Source of the DNA: Agrobacterium tumefaciens
Lineage (GTDB): Bacteria > Pseudomonadota > Alphaproteobacteria > Rhizobiales > Rhizobiaceae
DNA length: 64,000 nucleotides
NCBI RefSeq assembly: GCF_005221325.1
Contig: NZ_CP039889.1
Coordinates: 2,182,501-2,246,500, forward strand
Direction: 5' to 3'
The notes beneath the pieces were generated by a model. That model did not search any database, had not been told where the DNA came from, and was given only the letters and a program-made list of their open reading frames with translations. The translations under genes and the position numbers were made by a program. Positions within the stretch are counted from its first letter, which is position 1. Each line of letters starts with the position of its first letter. This document shows, piece by piece, positions 33,262-42,383 of this stretch.

Positions 33262-34416
33262 TGGCAATGTTTTCCGGGATTCTGGGCCCAAAAATCCCCC
33301 TGAGACGCGGTATCCTTGTAGCCTTCGGTGTCTGGTTTTGCACCACCTCTGCCGCAACCGCAGCACCTGCCTATGACGGTCTTTTCGATGTTTCGGCCCG
33401 CAAGGCGGCAATCGCGGCCGATACATCGGGACGTCTTCGCAAACAATGCCTTGCGATCAAGGCCGATAGCAAATGGCTTGATCTCGAGGTCGTCGAAGGA
33501 TTTCGTCCGACCGCCGGTTACGGTAGCGATCGTGCCGGTGCCCAGTTCGCCTGGGCCGTGATGGTACTTTCCGGGCGTGCGCTTGGCGGTGACGCCTCAT
33601 CGACCACGATGCTGCGTAGCCTTCTGAACACCTGGGCGGATCGAGGCGCCTTCGAAAAAAACGGAGGTCGGGCACGACGCTTATTATGCGCTGAAGCGCG
33701 CACTCTTGCCGACCATCACGGCTTTTTCGATCATCCGCGACGAGCTGCCGGACGCGGAACGGTCGAAAATCCAGAAATGGCTCGATCCGCTGGTTCGACG
33801 GGTCGACCAAACATTCAACGGTGACGTCGACGTCAACAACCACCGGTATCTGGCCGATAGCGTGCTGATGACATGGGGCGGGATCGTCGGGGATGACGGT
33901 CTTTATGAAAAAGGCAGGTCGCGCTTTCTCTCCATTCTCGATGAGGCCCGCGCTAATGGCGGACTACCGCTTGAAACGCGCCGGGGTGCGCGGGCGCTCT
34001 GGTATATGCGGCAGTCGCTGACCAGCATGGTGGTGATGGCAGAGGTTGCCCGCGGACACGGCGAAAATCTCTATGTGAAGACATCCGGCGATGCCAGCCC
34101 CGTCAAACGGTCGATCTGGACGATTTTTGGTTATTGGCTGAACGGCATCAACGATCCGGTGCTCGTCAATGCCTATGCGGCCGAGAATTACATTCCCGGT
34201 CCAAGCCGTGATTATCTTCACCAGGATACGGGCTTTCTCGATAACCGTGGCAATGGTCGCCACTATCTCGCATTCCTTGAAGCTCTGGCGGCGGTTCCTG
34301 CCGAGAATATCTCCGTGCAGCGTGCGATTGCGCTGCTGCAAAAGGATGCCGCGACCGAACGACCGTTGATCGATGAATTTGTCGGTGGCAACGCCACCTG
34401 TTTCTGGGGGAAGTGA
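33261..34416 (+). pseudogene. algL: Alginate lyase AlgL, frameshifted at an A7 run
   Basis: The first ~133 residues (signal peptide ILVAFGVWFCTTSAATAA, then VVEGFRPTAGYGSDRAGAQF) are in one frame, and the rest in another. The frames join at the A run 33655-33661: with six A's the text reads FEKTEVGHDAYYALKRALLP and gives a continuous 384-aa PL5 lyase. The catalytic NNH is encoded at 33835-33843, and LPLETRRGARALWYM carries the Arg and Tyr, while the usual His after the Tyr is Met. It needs a +1 shift or loss of one A, so it is broken, rescued by slippage, or a sequence error. AlgL clears stray alginate from the periplasm. Confidence 0.85.
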
Positions 34417-37370
34417 TGATGAAGCGTCACCTTTTCACCCTTGCTCTTACGGTCGGATCGACGTTTTTGAACGGCTTTCCAGTATCTGCCGCTGAAGCGC
34501 AGGTGGCGGGCAGGCTTATCGAAGCCGCGACCGCGCTTTCGCAGCGCAGCGACGGGCAGGGCATGCTGGATTATGCAAGAGTGCTACGGGCCGGCGTGCC
34601 GGTCGATGCGCAAAATCCCTTGCTCGTGTCTGACTTCGGCAAGGCGCGCACAGTCCTCGAAGCCGCGCTGACGATACCCGGCCCGCACCAGTCTGAAGCC
34701 AAATTGACGCTGGCGAAGATGCTGCTTGCCGGAGAGGGCGGTTCATTCGATATCAATCGCGCCTTGTCGCTCCTGGAAGAGGCTGGCCGGGCGGGGGTCG
34801 CCGAGGCAGCCTATATTGCCGGGCGAACGATGGTGGAGCGGCAGCTGGGTGCCGCCGATGCGAAGGCCCGGCTGCAACTGGCGCTGAGGCTGGGTTATGG
34901 CGGGGCTGCTTTCGAGTTGGCCGGTCTGGCCGGAACGCCTGAGGCCGAAGCACAGTCGATGACCCGCTTCGGCATCGGGCTGCTTGAGCGGCGTGCGGCG
35001 TCCGGCGATGGGCGCGCGGCTTACGACCTTGCGACCTACTACCGGGAAAATGCGAATTCCGACGAGGCATTGCACGCGGCACTCAATTGGTATCGGAAAG
35101 CCAGCGAGCTCGGGCATAAGCGATCGATCTTCTGGATCGCGCGCCTGCAAATGGATCCCGCGACCGGCCTGTTCAATTCCGCTGAGGCGGCGGATTATCT
35201 TAACCGGGCAGCCGAAGCCGGCGATATAGAAGCGGCGCAGGAACTGGTCAAGGACTTTACCGAGAGCGGCGACATCAATGTCGATCAACCGATCTTCGAT
35301 AAATGGATGCGGCGTCTTGCTGGCATCAAAGATGCCAAGGCCGTGCTCTATTTCTCCGTGCAGCTTCAGAACACGTTGGAAAACCGCAAGAAGCTTTCTG
35401 ACGATCTGTTCGCCCAGGTCATGAATGGCGAAACGCGCGACGTGGATGCGCTTCTGCGCATCGGCACGATGTTCCGTGATGGCGATGGCGTTATCGCCGA
35501 TGCGCGAAAAGCTCTGGATATCTATGGGTTGACGCTGGCGCGACAATCCAAGGATGGCACTACCCTTTTAGCACAATTGCTTCTCGAAAAGCCTGAATTG
35601 CGAACGGAAGAAAGTCTGACAGCGGCACGCAACGGGCTTGTCGCCACCGCAGCCGCCGGCAGCATCAACGCAATCGTGCTGCGGGGCGATTTCAGTCTTC
35701 ATGGTATTGGCCAGACGGTCGATATCGACGATGCCATGGCGTGGTATTCGAAAGCGCTTGCGGTGCGGCCGTCGGTTCGCGTGCTGAACAGGCTGGCGGA
35801 GGCTGCTCTTCTTTCTTCAGACCCGAAACGAAAAATTTTCGCCGTGGAATGGCTGGAGAAGGCCGAGGCCCTTGGCAGCGATGCGGCGATGCTGAAGCTC
35901 GGCAAGCTTTACGCAGAAGGGCAGGTCGTTCCGGTCGATATTGGCAAGGCGACGGAATATCTGGAAAGATCGGCTGCAAGGGGCAGGACGGATGGTCTGA
36001 TCGAACTTGCAAATCTGCACATGCGCGTCGGCGGCCCGAATGCGTTTGAAAAGGCACATGCGATTTTCCAGAGAGCGGTCGATAGGGGCGATGTCGAGGC
36101 ATCGGTCGAGATGGCACGCTTTCTGAGGGCAAATGGCCGTCTGGAAGAAGCAGTTCCGCTTCTGGAAACAGCGGCGCGAGCCGGGAGTTTCTCTGCGGCG
36201 ATCGATCTCTTCGATGTTCTTTCGCTGGAAGATGGAGAGAGCGGCAAGGCGAGGGAGTTTCTGGAACTTGCTGCCAACATTCCCGATCTCTCGTCTGCCG
36301 ACCGTTTCCTGCTCGCCGGTGCTCTGCTGAAATCAACAGATCCGCTGTTGAGCCTGCGGGGCGCCAACCTCGCCAGGGAGATGGCAGGTGCGGGATATCC
36401 GGGTGCGGCCGCCATGCTGGCTTCAACATATCTCGAAGGAGGGAAAAGCGAACGGAATTTTGGAGAGGCACAGCGTGTTCTCGAAGAAGGGATCGCCAAT
36501 GGCGACGTCGAAGCGACGATCATGATGGCCGATCTTCTCCTTGATGGCGTTCATACACCTGCCGATCCGTCCAAGGCCTTGTCCTATTACGATCGGGCAC
36601 TTGCAGTGCAGCCGAAAAACCCATCGCTCAACCTGAAACTTGCCCGCATGTATGCCGATGGCGTTGGCGTCGACATCGACAAGAAACGCGCCGCCGACTA
36701 CCTGCGCACCGCAAGCGACGCTGGCAGCCGTTCGGCGCAGCGCGAACTCGGTCTCGCTTATCTCTGGGGTGCAGGCGTGCCGCAGAGCAGGGAGCTTGCA
36801 AAGGAGAATTTACAGGCGGCGGCAGATGCCGGTTTTGATCGTGCATGGCACGATCTCGCGGCGCTGGAAAGCTCCGGTTTCGCCGCGCCTGTCGATCCGG
36901 AAGCGGCATTTGCCTTTAATTACAAGGGTGCAAAGCGCGGCGACGCGGCAGCGATGATCGACGTCGGGCTGTCCCTGCTTTCCGGCTTCGGTGTTCCGCA
37001 TGATGGTGAGGCGGGCATTGGCTGGTTGGAGAAAGCCGCGGCGACACGCACGGAAGAAGGTCCGCTTGCCATGTATCGGCTCTATGAGGCGTACAGGTCG
37101 GGGCAAGGCGTCGAACGGGACGCGGACAAGGCGAATGAATGGCTCGCCCGAGCCGCCGCCGCCAACAATCCGTCCGCCATGTTTCAGACGGCGCTCGTCC
37201 TTCGCGCAGACAGTTCGCAGGCCCTTCAGGCAGAGGGGCTCCTCTGGCTGAGGCGCGCGCAGGTGCTCAAGCACAATCAGGCCAACAAAATTCTCACGAA
37301 GATGGCGGCGGCTGATCCCCATTTCGAGATACCTAAGATGGAGGTGGTCGATGAAAACGAAGAGCCTTGA
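34413..37370 (+). CDS. Large Sel1-repeat periplasmic protein (AlgK-like role)
   Basis: Protein of 985 aa, starting in ATGATGATG, with a signal peptide (HLFTLALTVGSTFLNG, cleavage after PVSAA). Nearly the whole chain is Sel1-like repeats, for example AMLKLGKLYAEGQVVPVDIG, LNLKLARMYADGVGVDIDKK and AMYRLYEAYRSGQGVERDAD. In Pseudomonas, AlgK (about 475 aa) is a shorter Sel1/TPR lipoprotein scaffold between AlgE, AlgX and the inner membrane; this protein has no lipobox cysteine. It may take AlgK's scaffold role. It overlaps algL by 4 bp and algX by 20 bp. Confidence 0.82.
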   Translation: MMMKRHLFTLALTVGSTFLNGFPVSAAEAQVAGRLIEAATALSQRSDGQGMLDYARVLRAGVPVDAQNPLLVSDFGKARTVLEAALTIPGPHQSEAKLTLAKMLLAGEGGSFDINRALSLLEEAGRAGVAEAAYIAGRTMVERQLGAADAKARLQLALRLGYGGAAFELAGLAGTPEAEAQSMTRFGIGLLERRAASGDGRAAYDLATYYRENANSDEALHAALNWYRKASELGHKRSIFWIARLQMDPATGLFNSAEAADYLNRAAEAGDIEAAQELVKDFTESGDINVDQPIFDKWMRRLAGIKDAKAVLYFSVQLQNTLENRKKLSDDLFAQVMNGETRDVDALLRIGTMFRDGDGVIADARKALDIYGLTLARQSKDGTTLLAQLLLEKPELRTEESLTAARNGLVATAAAGSINAIVLRGDFSLHGIGQTVDIDDAMAWYSKALAVRPSVRVLNRLAEAALLSSDPKRKIFAVEWLEKAEALGSDAAMLKLGKLYAEGQVVPVDIGKATEYLERSAARGRTDGLIELANLHMRVGGPNAFEKAHAIFQRAVDRGDVEASVEMARFLRANGRLEEAVPLLETAARAGSFSAAIDLFDVLSLEDGESGKAREFLELAANIPDLSSADRFLLAGALLKSTDPLLSLRGANLAREMAGAGYPGAAAMLASTYLEGGKSERNFGEAQRVLEEGIANGDVEATIMMADLLLDGVHTPADPSKALSYYDRALAVQPKNPSLNLKLARMYADGVGVDIDKKRAADYLRTASDAGSRSAQRELGLAYLWGAGVPQSRELAKENLQAAADAGFDRAWHDLAALESSGFAAPVDPEAAFAFNYKGAKRGDAAAMIDVGLSLLSGFGVPHDGEAGIGWLEKAAATRTEEGPLAMYRLYEAYRSGQGVERDADKANEWLARAAAANNPSAMFQTALVLRADSSQALQAEGLLWLRRAQVLKHNQANKILTKMAAADPHFEIPKMEVVDENEEP

Positions 37371-38739
37371 GGTTTTCCATCTGTGCGGTACAGGTGAGGT
37401 GAGCCGGTTTGCCCTCCGCTTCATGAGTGCTCTGTTCGTTTTCGCCGCAACGCCAGCCTTTGCGGGCATGGCCTGCCCGGATATCGGCAACAAAAAATCT
37501 GAATTCAATCTGGCCGAAGGGCTCGATGGCGTGTTTTTCCGTACCAATACGGATTTTGAGGAGTTCTTCGTCAGAACGTCGGAAACGATGGCCTCCCTGC
37601 GCGCCATTTCCGATGCGTTGCGCGTCAAGGGAACGGAACTTGTTTTCCTGCCGCTGCCGTCCCGCGGCATCGTGCAGCAAGCGAAACTCGATGATAGCGA
37701 CGAGATCCAGGCGCGCTACAACGCCCCCGTCGCAGAACAGGAGTTCCGTCACTATGTCATGCAGCTGCAAAAGAACGGCATCACGACGGTAGATGTTCTC
37801 AAGGCGATTGACGATCATCAGGCAAGGGGCAATTTCTTCTTTGCGCGGGATCATCACTGGACGTCATCCGGCGCCCATCTGGTTGCTTCCGCCGCGGCGG
37901 AAACGATGAAGAAGCTCGCTGGATACCCATCCCTGTCTACCTACAATTTCGAGACAAAGGCTGTCGGAAGTCTCGATTACATCGCGCCGATGGGTCACGA
38001 AATTCAGGCATTGTGCGGCAGTGCGGTGGAGCCTGAGAAAGAAACGGTCTGGCAGACAACGAGATCGGCAGATGATGCCAGCGATCTTCTGGGAAATGCG
38101 GCGGAAACCTCGCCACCGGTTGCTCTTGTCGGCTCCTCCTTCAGCGCTACGCCTGAATTCAACTTTGCGGGATTTCTTGCGCAGGAAACCGGTCTGGACA
38201 TTACGAACTATGCCGAAAACGGCGCGCAGTTCATCTCATCTCTTGCGACTCTCGTCTTCTCCAAAGGCTTTCACGAAAAGCCGGCCCCGCTGATCATCTG
38301 GGAGGCGCCGTCATATTATGCCGTGGACCAGACCATGTTCCAGGCATCGCGCCAACTGCTGGCGGCGGTCTACGGCTCCTGTGAGGGTAATGGCAGTATC
38401 GCGAACTCTCAGCCGAAGAAAATTGACGGCGAGACAGTGCTGCTTGCCGCCGGAGAACTCAAGGTGCAGCAATATGGAGAGGCGTATCTGGAGTTCGCTG
38501 CCTCCCAGGCTGGCCTGAACCAGATGACTGTCACGGTGCGTTATCGCGATGGCGATGAGGATACGCTGACACTAGGCGGCTTTCCCCGTTTCGTCGATGA
38601 CGGCACGTTTTACCTGATGCTGAACGACGAGTTTCCGACGCCGATTACGGGCGTCTCCGTCAACGGAAACTTCGGCGACACCACGGTTACCGCACGTCTG
38701 TGCCGCGTTCCCGATCAATTCATCAAGAAGCAGGGCTGA
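37351..38739 (+). CDS. algX: Alginate acetylation protein AlgX
   Basis: Protein of 462 aa (family ~475). Signal peptide region FMSALFVFAATPAFAG. The SGNH-like domain has Asp167 and His169 in FARDHHWTSSG and Ser263 in LVGSSFSA. The C-terminal ~140 residues form a beta-sandwich-like carbohydrate-binding module (KVQQYGEAYLEFAAS, then VTVRYRDGDEDTLTLGG), which marks AlgX rather than AlgJ. It completes the acetyl transfer to the polymer in the periplasm. The start lies inside the end of the Sel1 gene, so the two are translationally coupled. Confidence 0.9.
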   Translation: MKTKSLEVFHLCGTGEVSRFALRFMSALFVFAATPAFAGMACPDIGNKKSEFNLAEGLDGVFFRTNTDFEEFFVRTSETMASLRAISDALRVKGTELVFLPLPSRGIVQQAKLDDSDEIQARYNAPVAEQEFRHYVMQLQKNGITTVDVLKAIDDHQARGNFFFARDHHWTSSGAHLVASAAAETMKKLAGYPSLSTYNFETKAVGSLDYIAPMGHEIQALCGSAVEPEKETVWQTTRSADDASDLLGNAAETSPPVALVGSSFSATPEFNFAGFLAQETGLDITNYAENGAQFISSLATLVFSKGFHEKPAPLIIWEAPSYYAVDQTMFQASRQLLAAVYGSCEGNGSIANSQPKKIDGETVLLAAGELKVQQYGEAYLEFAASQAGLNQMTVTVRYRDGDEDTLTLGGFPRFVDDGTFYLMLNDEFPTPITGVSVNGNFGDTTVTARLCRVPDQFIKKQG

Positions 38740-38744
38740 AGCAG

Positions 38745-39416
38745 ATGTTTTCGGATGAGATTGCCTTTAAAATAGATCGACGCCGGTTCGTTCGCCTTGT
38801 TACCGCTTTTGCGGGTCTGCTGGCGGCAAACCGGTCCGTTTTGGCGGCTGGCGACGATGCCGGCATCTATGATGCGGATGTTCCGAAAGACTGGAGCTTC
38901 ATCCGTATTGCCGCGACCGATCCGTCGGCCGTTGCAACAGCGACTATTGGCGAGACGCCGTTCAAGGTTTCTGCAGGCGGGATTTCGGACTATGTCGCCA
39001 GAGCTCCCGGGGACTACACCCTGCTGGTCAAAGGACAGTCCTCGCCGCTTTCGGTGGGGCAGGGACAATATCTGACGGTTCTCGCGGGCGCGAACACAAA
39101 AGAGCCGGTCGTCGTCGCGGATGTATTTACGTCGGACCCGGCGAAATGTGCGCTTGCGCTCTACAACCTCACGACATCGCCGGTTTCACTGACGGCGCTC
39201 GCCAAACGCTCGCCCGTCATCAAGGCCGTCGCACCGATGAGTGGCGTCTCCATCGAGGTCAATGCGGTTGCAATCGATCTGAACGTCGAGATTTCAGGGG
39301 CGATTGCCAGGACTTTCGAAAAAACGACGCTGAAACGCCGTTCGGTGACGTCCATCTTTGTTCTGGGCAGCGGACCGAACGATATCGTTCTCACATCCGT
39401 TTCGGCGAAAGCCTGA
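38745..39416 (+). CDS. algF: Alginate acetylation protein AlgF
   Basis: Protein of 223 aa from the ATG at 38745, 5 bp after algX. The N-terminus IDRRRFVRLVTAFAGLLAA is a Tat-like or Sec signal. The mature start AGIYDADVPKDWSFIRIAA is the AlgF pattern (Tyr-Asp with a proline turn). The rest is a beta-rich domain with LALYNLTTSPVSLTAL. AlgF bridges AlgJ and AlgX during acetylation. With algI, algJ and algX it completes the set of four acetylation genes in this locus. Confidence 0.85.
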   Translation: MFSDEIAFKIDRRRFVRLVTAFAGLLAANRSVLAAGDDAGIYDADVPKDWSFIRIAATDPSAVATATIGETPFKVSAGGISDYVARAPGDYTLLVKGQSSPLSVGQGQYLTVLAGANTKEPVVVADVFTSDPAKCALALYNLTTSPVSLTALAKRSPVIKAVAPMSGVSIEVNAVAIDLNVEISGAIARTFEKTTLKRRSVTSIFVLGSGPNDIVLTSVSAKA

Positions 39417-39430
39417 TCGGGAGCAGAAAG

Positions 39431-42337
39431 ATGAGAGGGATCAGGTACATGACAACATTCAAAAGCTTGGCATCCCTCCTCTCCGGTCGGCGGGAAAAGA
39501 CGGGGTTTGGCGCCGGCATGTTGTTTGTCGCGCTGGTGTTTGCGGCGCAGCCGGCGCAGGCGCAGACGACCTTGCCGCTGCAGGACGGTCTTATGCCTAG
39601 TCCTGATTTCGACTACGCGCCGATCTGCAGGGTCAGGGAACAACAGCGCAATCTCTCCTTCGACTGGAGCAAGTGGGACGGCGGGTCGGTTTCGAGCAAT
39701 CTGGACGATATGCTGCTGGATGCGCAGGCTTATATCGGCGGAACCGGCAATGCCCCGCGTGACAGGGTGCTTGCGCGCCGCATGCTCGAATATCTGAAAA
39801 ACGCCAATTATGAACTGGCTGGCCGCGCCTCCCACACATTGGGTCGCCTGATGTTCGACGCTACGTCAGGCTCGCCCGATCTTGGCCGGGGTCTCTCACT
39901 CCAGGATGAGGCGATAGCGCGTGGATTCATGGAAGGGGCGACCTTTCTGGGTCGTCTTTATGCCACGGGCGAAGTGGTGCCGCAGGACAAGTTGAAGGGC
40001 GAAAAATACCTCAAGATGGGTGCGCAAAACGGTGACCCGGATGCGGCTCTGTTGCTTGCGCGGCTATATCGCAACAATCCGGATCTGGCGCCATCGGAGA
40101 ATGCGCCTCAGCTTCTTTTCAATCAGGCGATCGACAGACTTAGCCAGTCGCTCGGCGCCGGGGAATGCGACGTTCTCAACCTGTTTTCCGGCATTTATGC
40201 CAATGAAGAATTCGGCCTTTATAATCCCCAGCTTTCCGCGAGGTGGCTGATGGCTGCCGCAAAGGCCGGAAATTTCGTTGCGGTCGAACGTCTTTCACAG
40301 CGTTACGTGATCGGCGACGGCGTTCCGGTGGATCGCAACAAGGCGGTGGAACTTCTGGAAACCGCTGCTGCGAAAGGACACCCAGGTAGTCGCATTTCGC
40401 TGGCTCGCCTGTTGCTGGCAAACCTCGATCTCAAGGATGCACTTCCAAAGGCGACACAGGTGCTTAAACAGGAGGCTCAGCGCGGAAACGTACGCGCTTT
40501 GGAACTTCTGGCGCAAATCTCCCATGGAGATTTTGGCGGCAAGCCCAACTATTCCGCCATGGTGGGCTATCTCGAACAGGCCGCGCGCAATCCTGTCGTT
40601 GATACGGATATTCTGAAGCAGTTGGGCAGTGCTTATGCCAGCGGCACGGGAACGGCGCGCAACACGGAAAAGGCCGTGGAATATCTGACGCGTGCGGTTG
40701 CTCTGGGCTCCGATACGGCCGCTCTCGAGCTTTACCAACTGATGGTCGACAGCACGCACAATATTTCAAAAAGCGTCAATCCGGTTGCGATATTGCGGCG
40801 CGCCGCCAATAACGGCCTGAGCGAAGCGATGGCCACACTGGCCGACGCCTATGGCTGCGGTATCGGTGTCGAACGCAACGTGGGTATCGGGCGACGCTGG
40901 CAGGAGCGTGCCGCTGCCGCCGGTAACCGTCCCAGCCTGATCGCGGTCGCCAGACAGGCGTTGGCGGAGCAGTCCGGTGATGATGGAAAGCTGATGTATT
41001 TCCGCAATATTCGTCGCGCGGCGGCTCTTGGGGACCGGCGGGCTATGGTTCTCCTGTCGCTGGCCTATCGCGACGGCGTCGGCACCGTTGTCGATACCCG
41101 TGAGGCCGGCCAATGGTACGAAAAGGCATTGGCGGCGGGTCAGGAACGCGGCCAGGCGCTGGTTCTGCTGGCGCGATTGCAGCTTTCATCTGAAAACGCC
41201 GACAAGGCGAACGTGAAGGCGGCGGTCGAACTTCTCAGAGATGGTTTGTCAACCGGCGATACCTCGGTGCGGTATGATCTTGCCAAGCTTTATCTGAAGG
41301 GGGCGGCAGGTTTCACGCCTCAACCCGAGGAAGGGGTCAAACTTCTTGTCGAGGCTGCACGTTTGGGTCACACGGCTTCAATGATCCAGCTCGCCGATCT
41401 CGGCGTGGACACAAAAACCGGTGGCGGCAGGGCAGCGGATTTGTGGTTGAGGCAGGCCGTGGACGACGGAGATATCCGCGCGATACTGAAAACAGCCGAC
41501 CGTGCGAGCGACCAGACATCGCGCCGCGCCATGTTCGACATGGCCCTGAAACAACCGCTGTGCAGTGCCAAGGACGAGGTTGCGCTGGCCGATGCCATAT
41601 CGCGGGATGCCAATTACGCGATACAGACCCGCACCCTGGTTGAACGGGCGATTGCTTCCGAAACGGATGACGCGAGCACACTTTATCAACTCGCAAATTT
41701 GCTCAACGACGACAAACGCGGCGTTGCCAACCCCGGACTGGCGCTTGCGACGATGGTCAAGGCTGCGGAGGCGGGCAAGGTGGAAGCGATGCGCGAAGCC
41801 GGTCGCATGTACCTCCTGCCGCCCCACGCCGATCCGCGGCAAGCGACGCGGTGGTTGCTTGCTGCGGTTCGCGCCGGAGACGACGGAGCTTTGAAGACGC
41901 TCGTCGAGCAGTTGGTGGGCGACGACGCGCCGAAGACATCGACAAATCCGTCAATGGTTGCCGAAGCCGTGCCGGCGCTTGAAGATGCCGCGAAGGCAGG
42001 CTCCGGTAATGCCATTCAGGCTTTGGCGCGCGTTCTTTCGACATTGGCCAAAGAGGACGCGGCCTATTCGGAGAAGGCCAGGGTCTGGATGATAAAAGCC
42101 GCTGAAACCGGCGACGGCGCTGCCATGGTGACGGTCGCCGACGCTTTTGCGACTGGCACCAGTGGTTTTCCCCTTTCGGCCACTGACAGTACGGGTTGGC
42201 TCGCGCGGGCGGCGATCTCCGGTTATCGCCAGGCTTTCGAACCTTACGCCATTGCACTGCAGATTGGTTACGGCATCCCCTCCGATCCGAAAGAAGCGGA
42301 ACGGTGGCTGGGTAAGGCTGCAACCATCACTCAATAG
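39431..42337 (+). CDS. Large Sel1-repeat periplasmic protein
   Basis: Protein of 968 aa from the ATG at 39431 (GGAG site at 39420). Signal peptide: FGAGMLFVALVFAAQPAQAQ. The body is Sel1-like repeats, e.g. ATFLGRLYATGEVVPQDKLK, LKQLGSAYASGTGTARNTEK, MVLLSLAYRDGVGTVVDTRE. It is about the size of the 985-aa protein and may be a partner in a transenvelope scaffold. No lipobox cysteine and no catalytic motif seen. It starts 15 bp after algF and so belongs to the alginate operon. Confidence 0.8.
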   Translation: MRGIRYMTTFKSLASLLSGRREKTGFGAGMLFVALVFAAQPAQAQTTLPLQDGLMPSPDFDYAPICRVREQQRNLSFDWSKWDGGSVSSNLDDMLLDAQAYIGGTGNAPRDRVLARRMLEYLKNANYELAGRASHTLGRLMFDATSGSPDLGRGLSLQDEAIARGFMEGATFLGRLYATGEVVPQDKLKGEKYLKMGAQNGDPDAALLLARLYRNNPDLAPSENAPQLLFNQAIDRLSQSLGAGECDVLNLFSGIYANEEFGLYNPQLSARWLMAAAKAGNFVAVERLSQRYVIGDGVPVDRNKAVELLETAAAKGHPGSRISLARLLLANLDLKDALPKATQVLKQEAQRGNVRALELLAQISHGDFGGKPNYSAMVGYLEQAARNPVVDTDILKQLGSAYASGTGTARNTEKAVEYLTRAVALGSDTAALELYQLMVDSTHNISKSVNPVAILRRAANNGLSEAMATLADAYGCGIGVERNVGIGRRWQERAAAAGNRPSLIAVARQALAEQSGDDGKLMYFRNIRRAAALGDRRAMVLLSLAYRDGVGTVVDTREAGQWYEKALAAGQERGQALVLLARLQLSSENADKANVKAAVELLRDGLSTGDTSVRYDLAKLYLKGAAGFTPQPEEGVKLLVEAARLGHTASMIQLADLGVDTKTGGGRAADLWLRQAVDDGDIRAILKTADRASDQTSRRAMFDMALKQPLCSAKDEVALADAISRDANYAIQTRTLVERAIASETDDASTLYQLANLLNDDKRGVANPGLALATMVKAAEAGKVEAMREAGRMYLLPPHADPRQATRWLLAAVRAGDDGALKTLVEQLVGDDAPKTSTNPSMVAEAVPALEDAAKAGSGNAIQALARVLSTLAKEDAAYSEKARVWMIKAAETGDGAAMVTVADAFATGTSGFPLSATDSTGWLARAAISGYRQAFEPYAIALQIGYGIPSDPKEAERWLGKAATITQ

Positions 42338-42383
42338 CAAAACCTCCGTCACGATATTCGGATGGTGGAGAAAGGACCGCTCG

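Noticed and set aside
33706..34416. Second half of algL read as an independent 236-aa gene from an ATG at 33706
   Set aside because: Conserved lyase sequence (EVGHDAYYALKRALLP) continues upstream of that ATG in the same frame, back to the A7 run, so it is the downstream part of a split gene and not a separate start.
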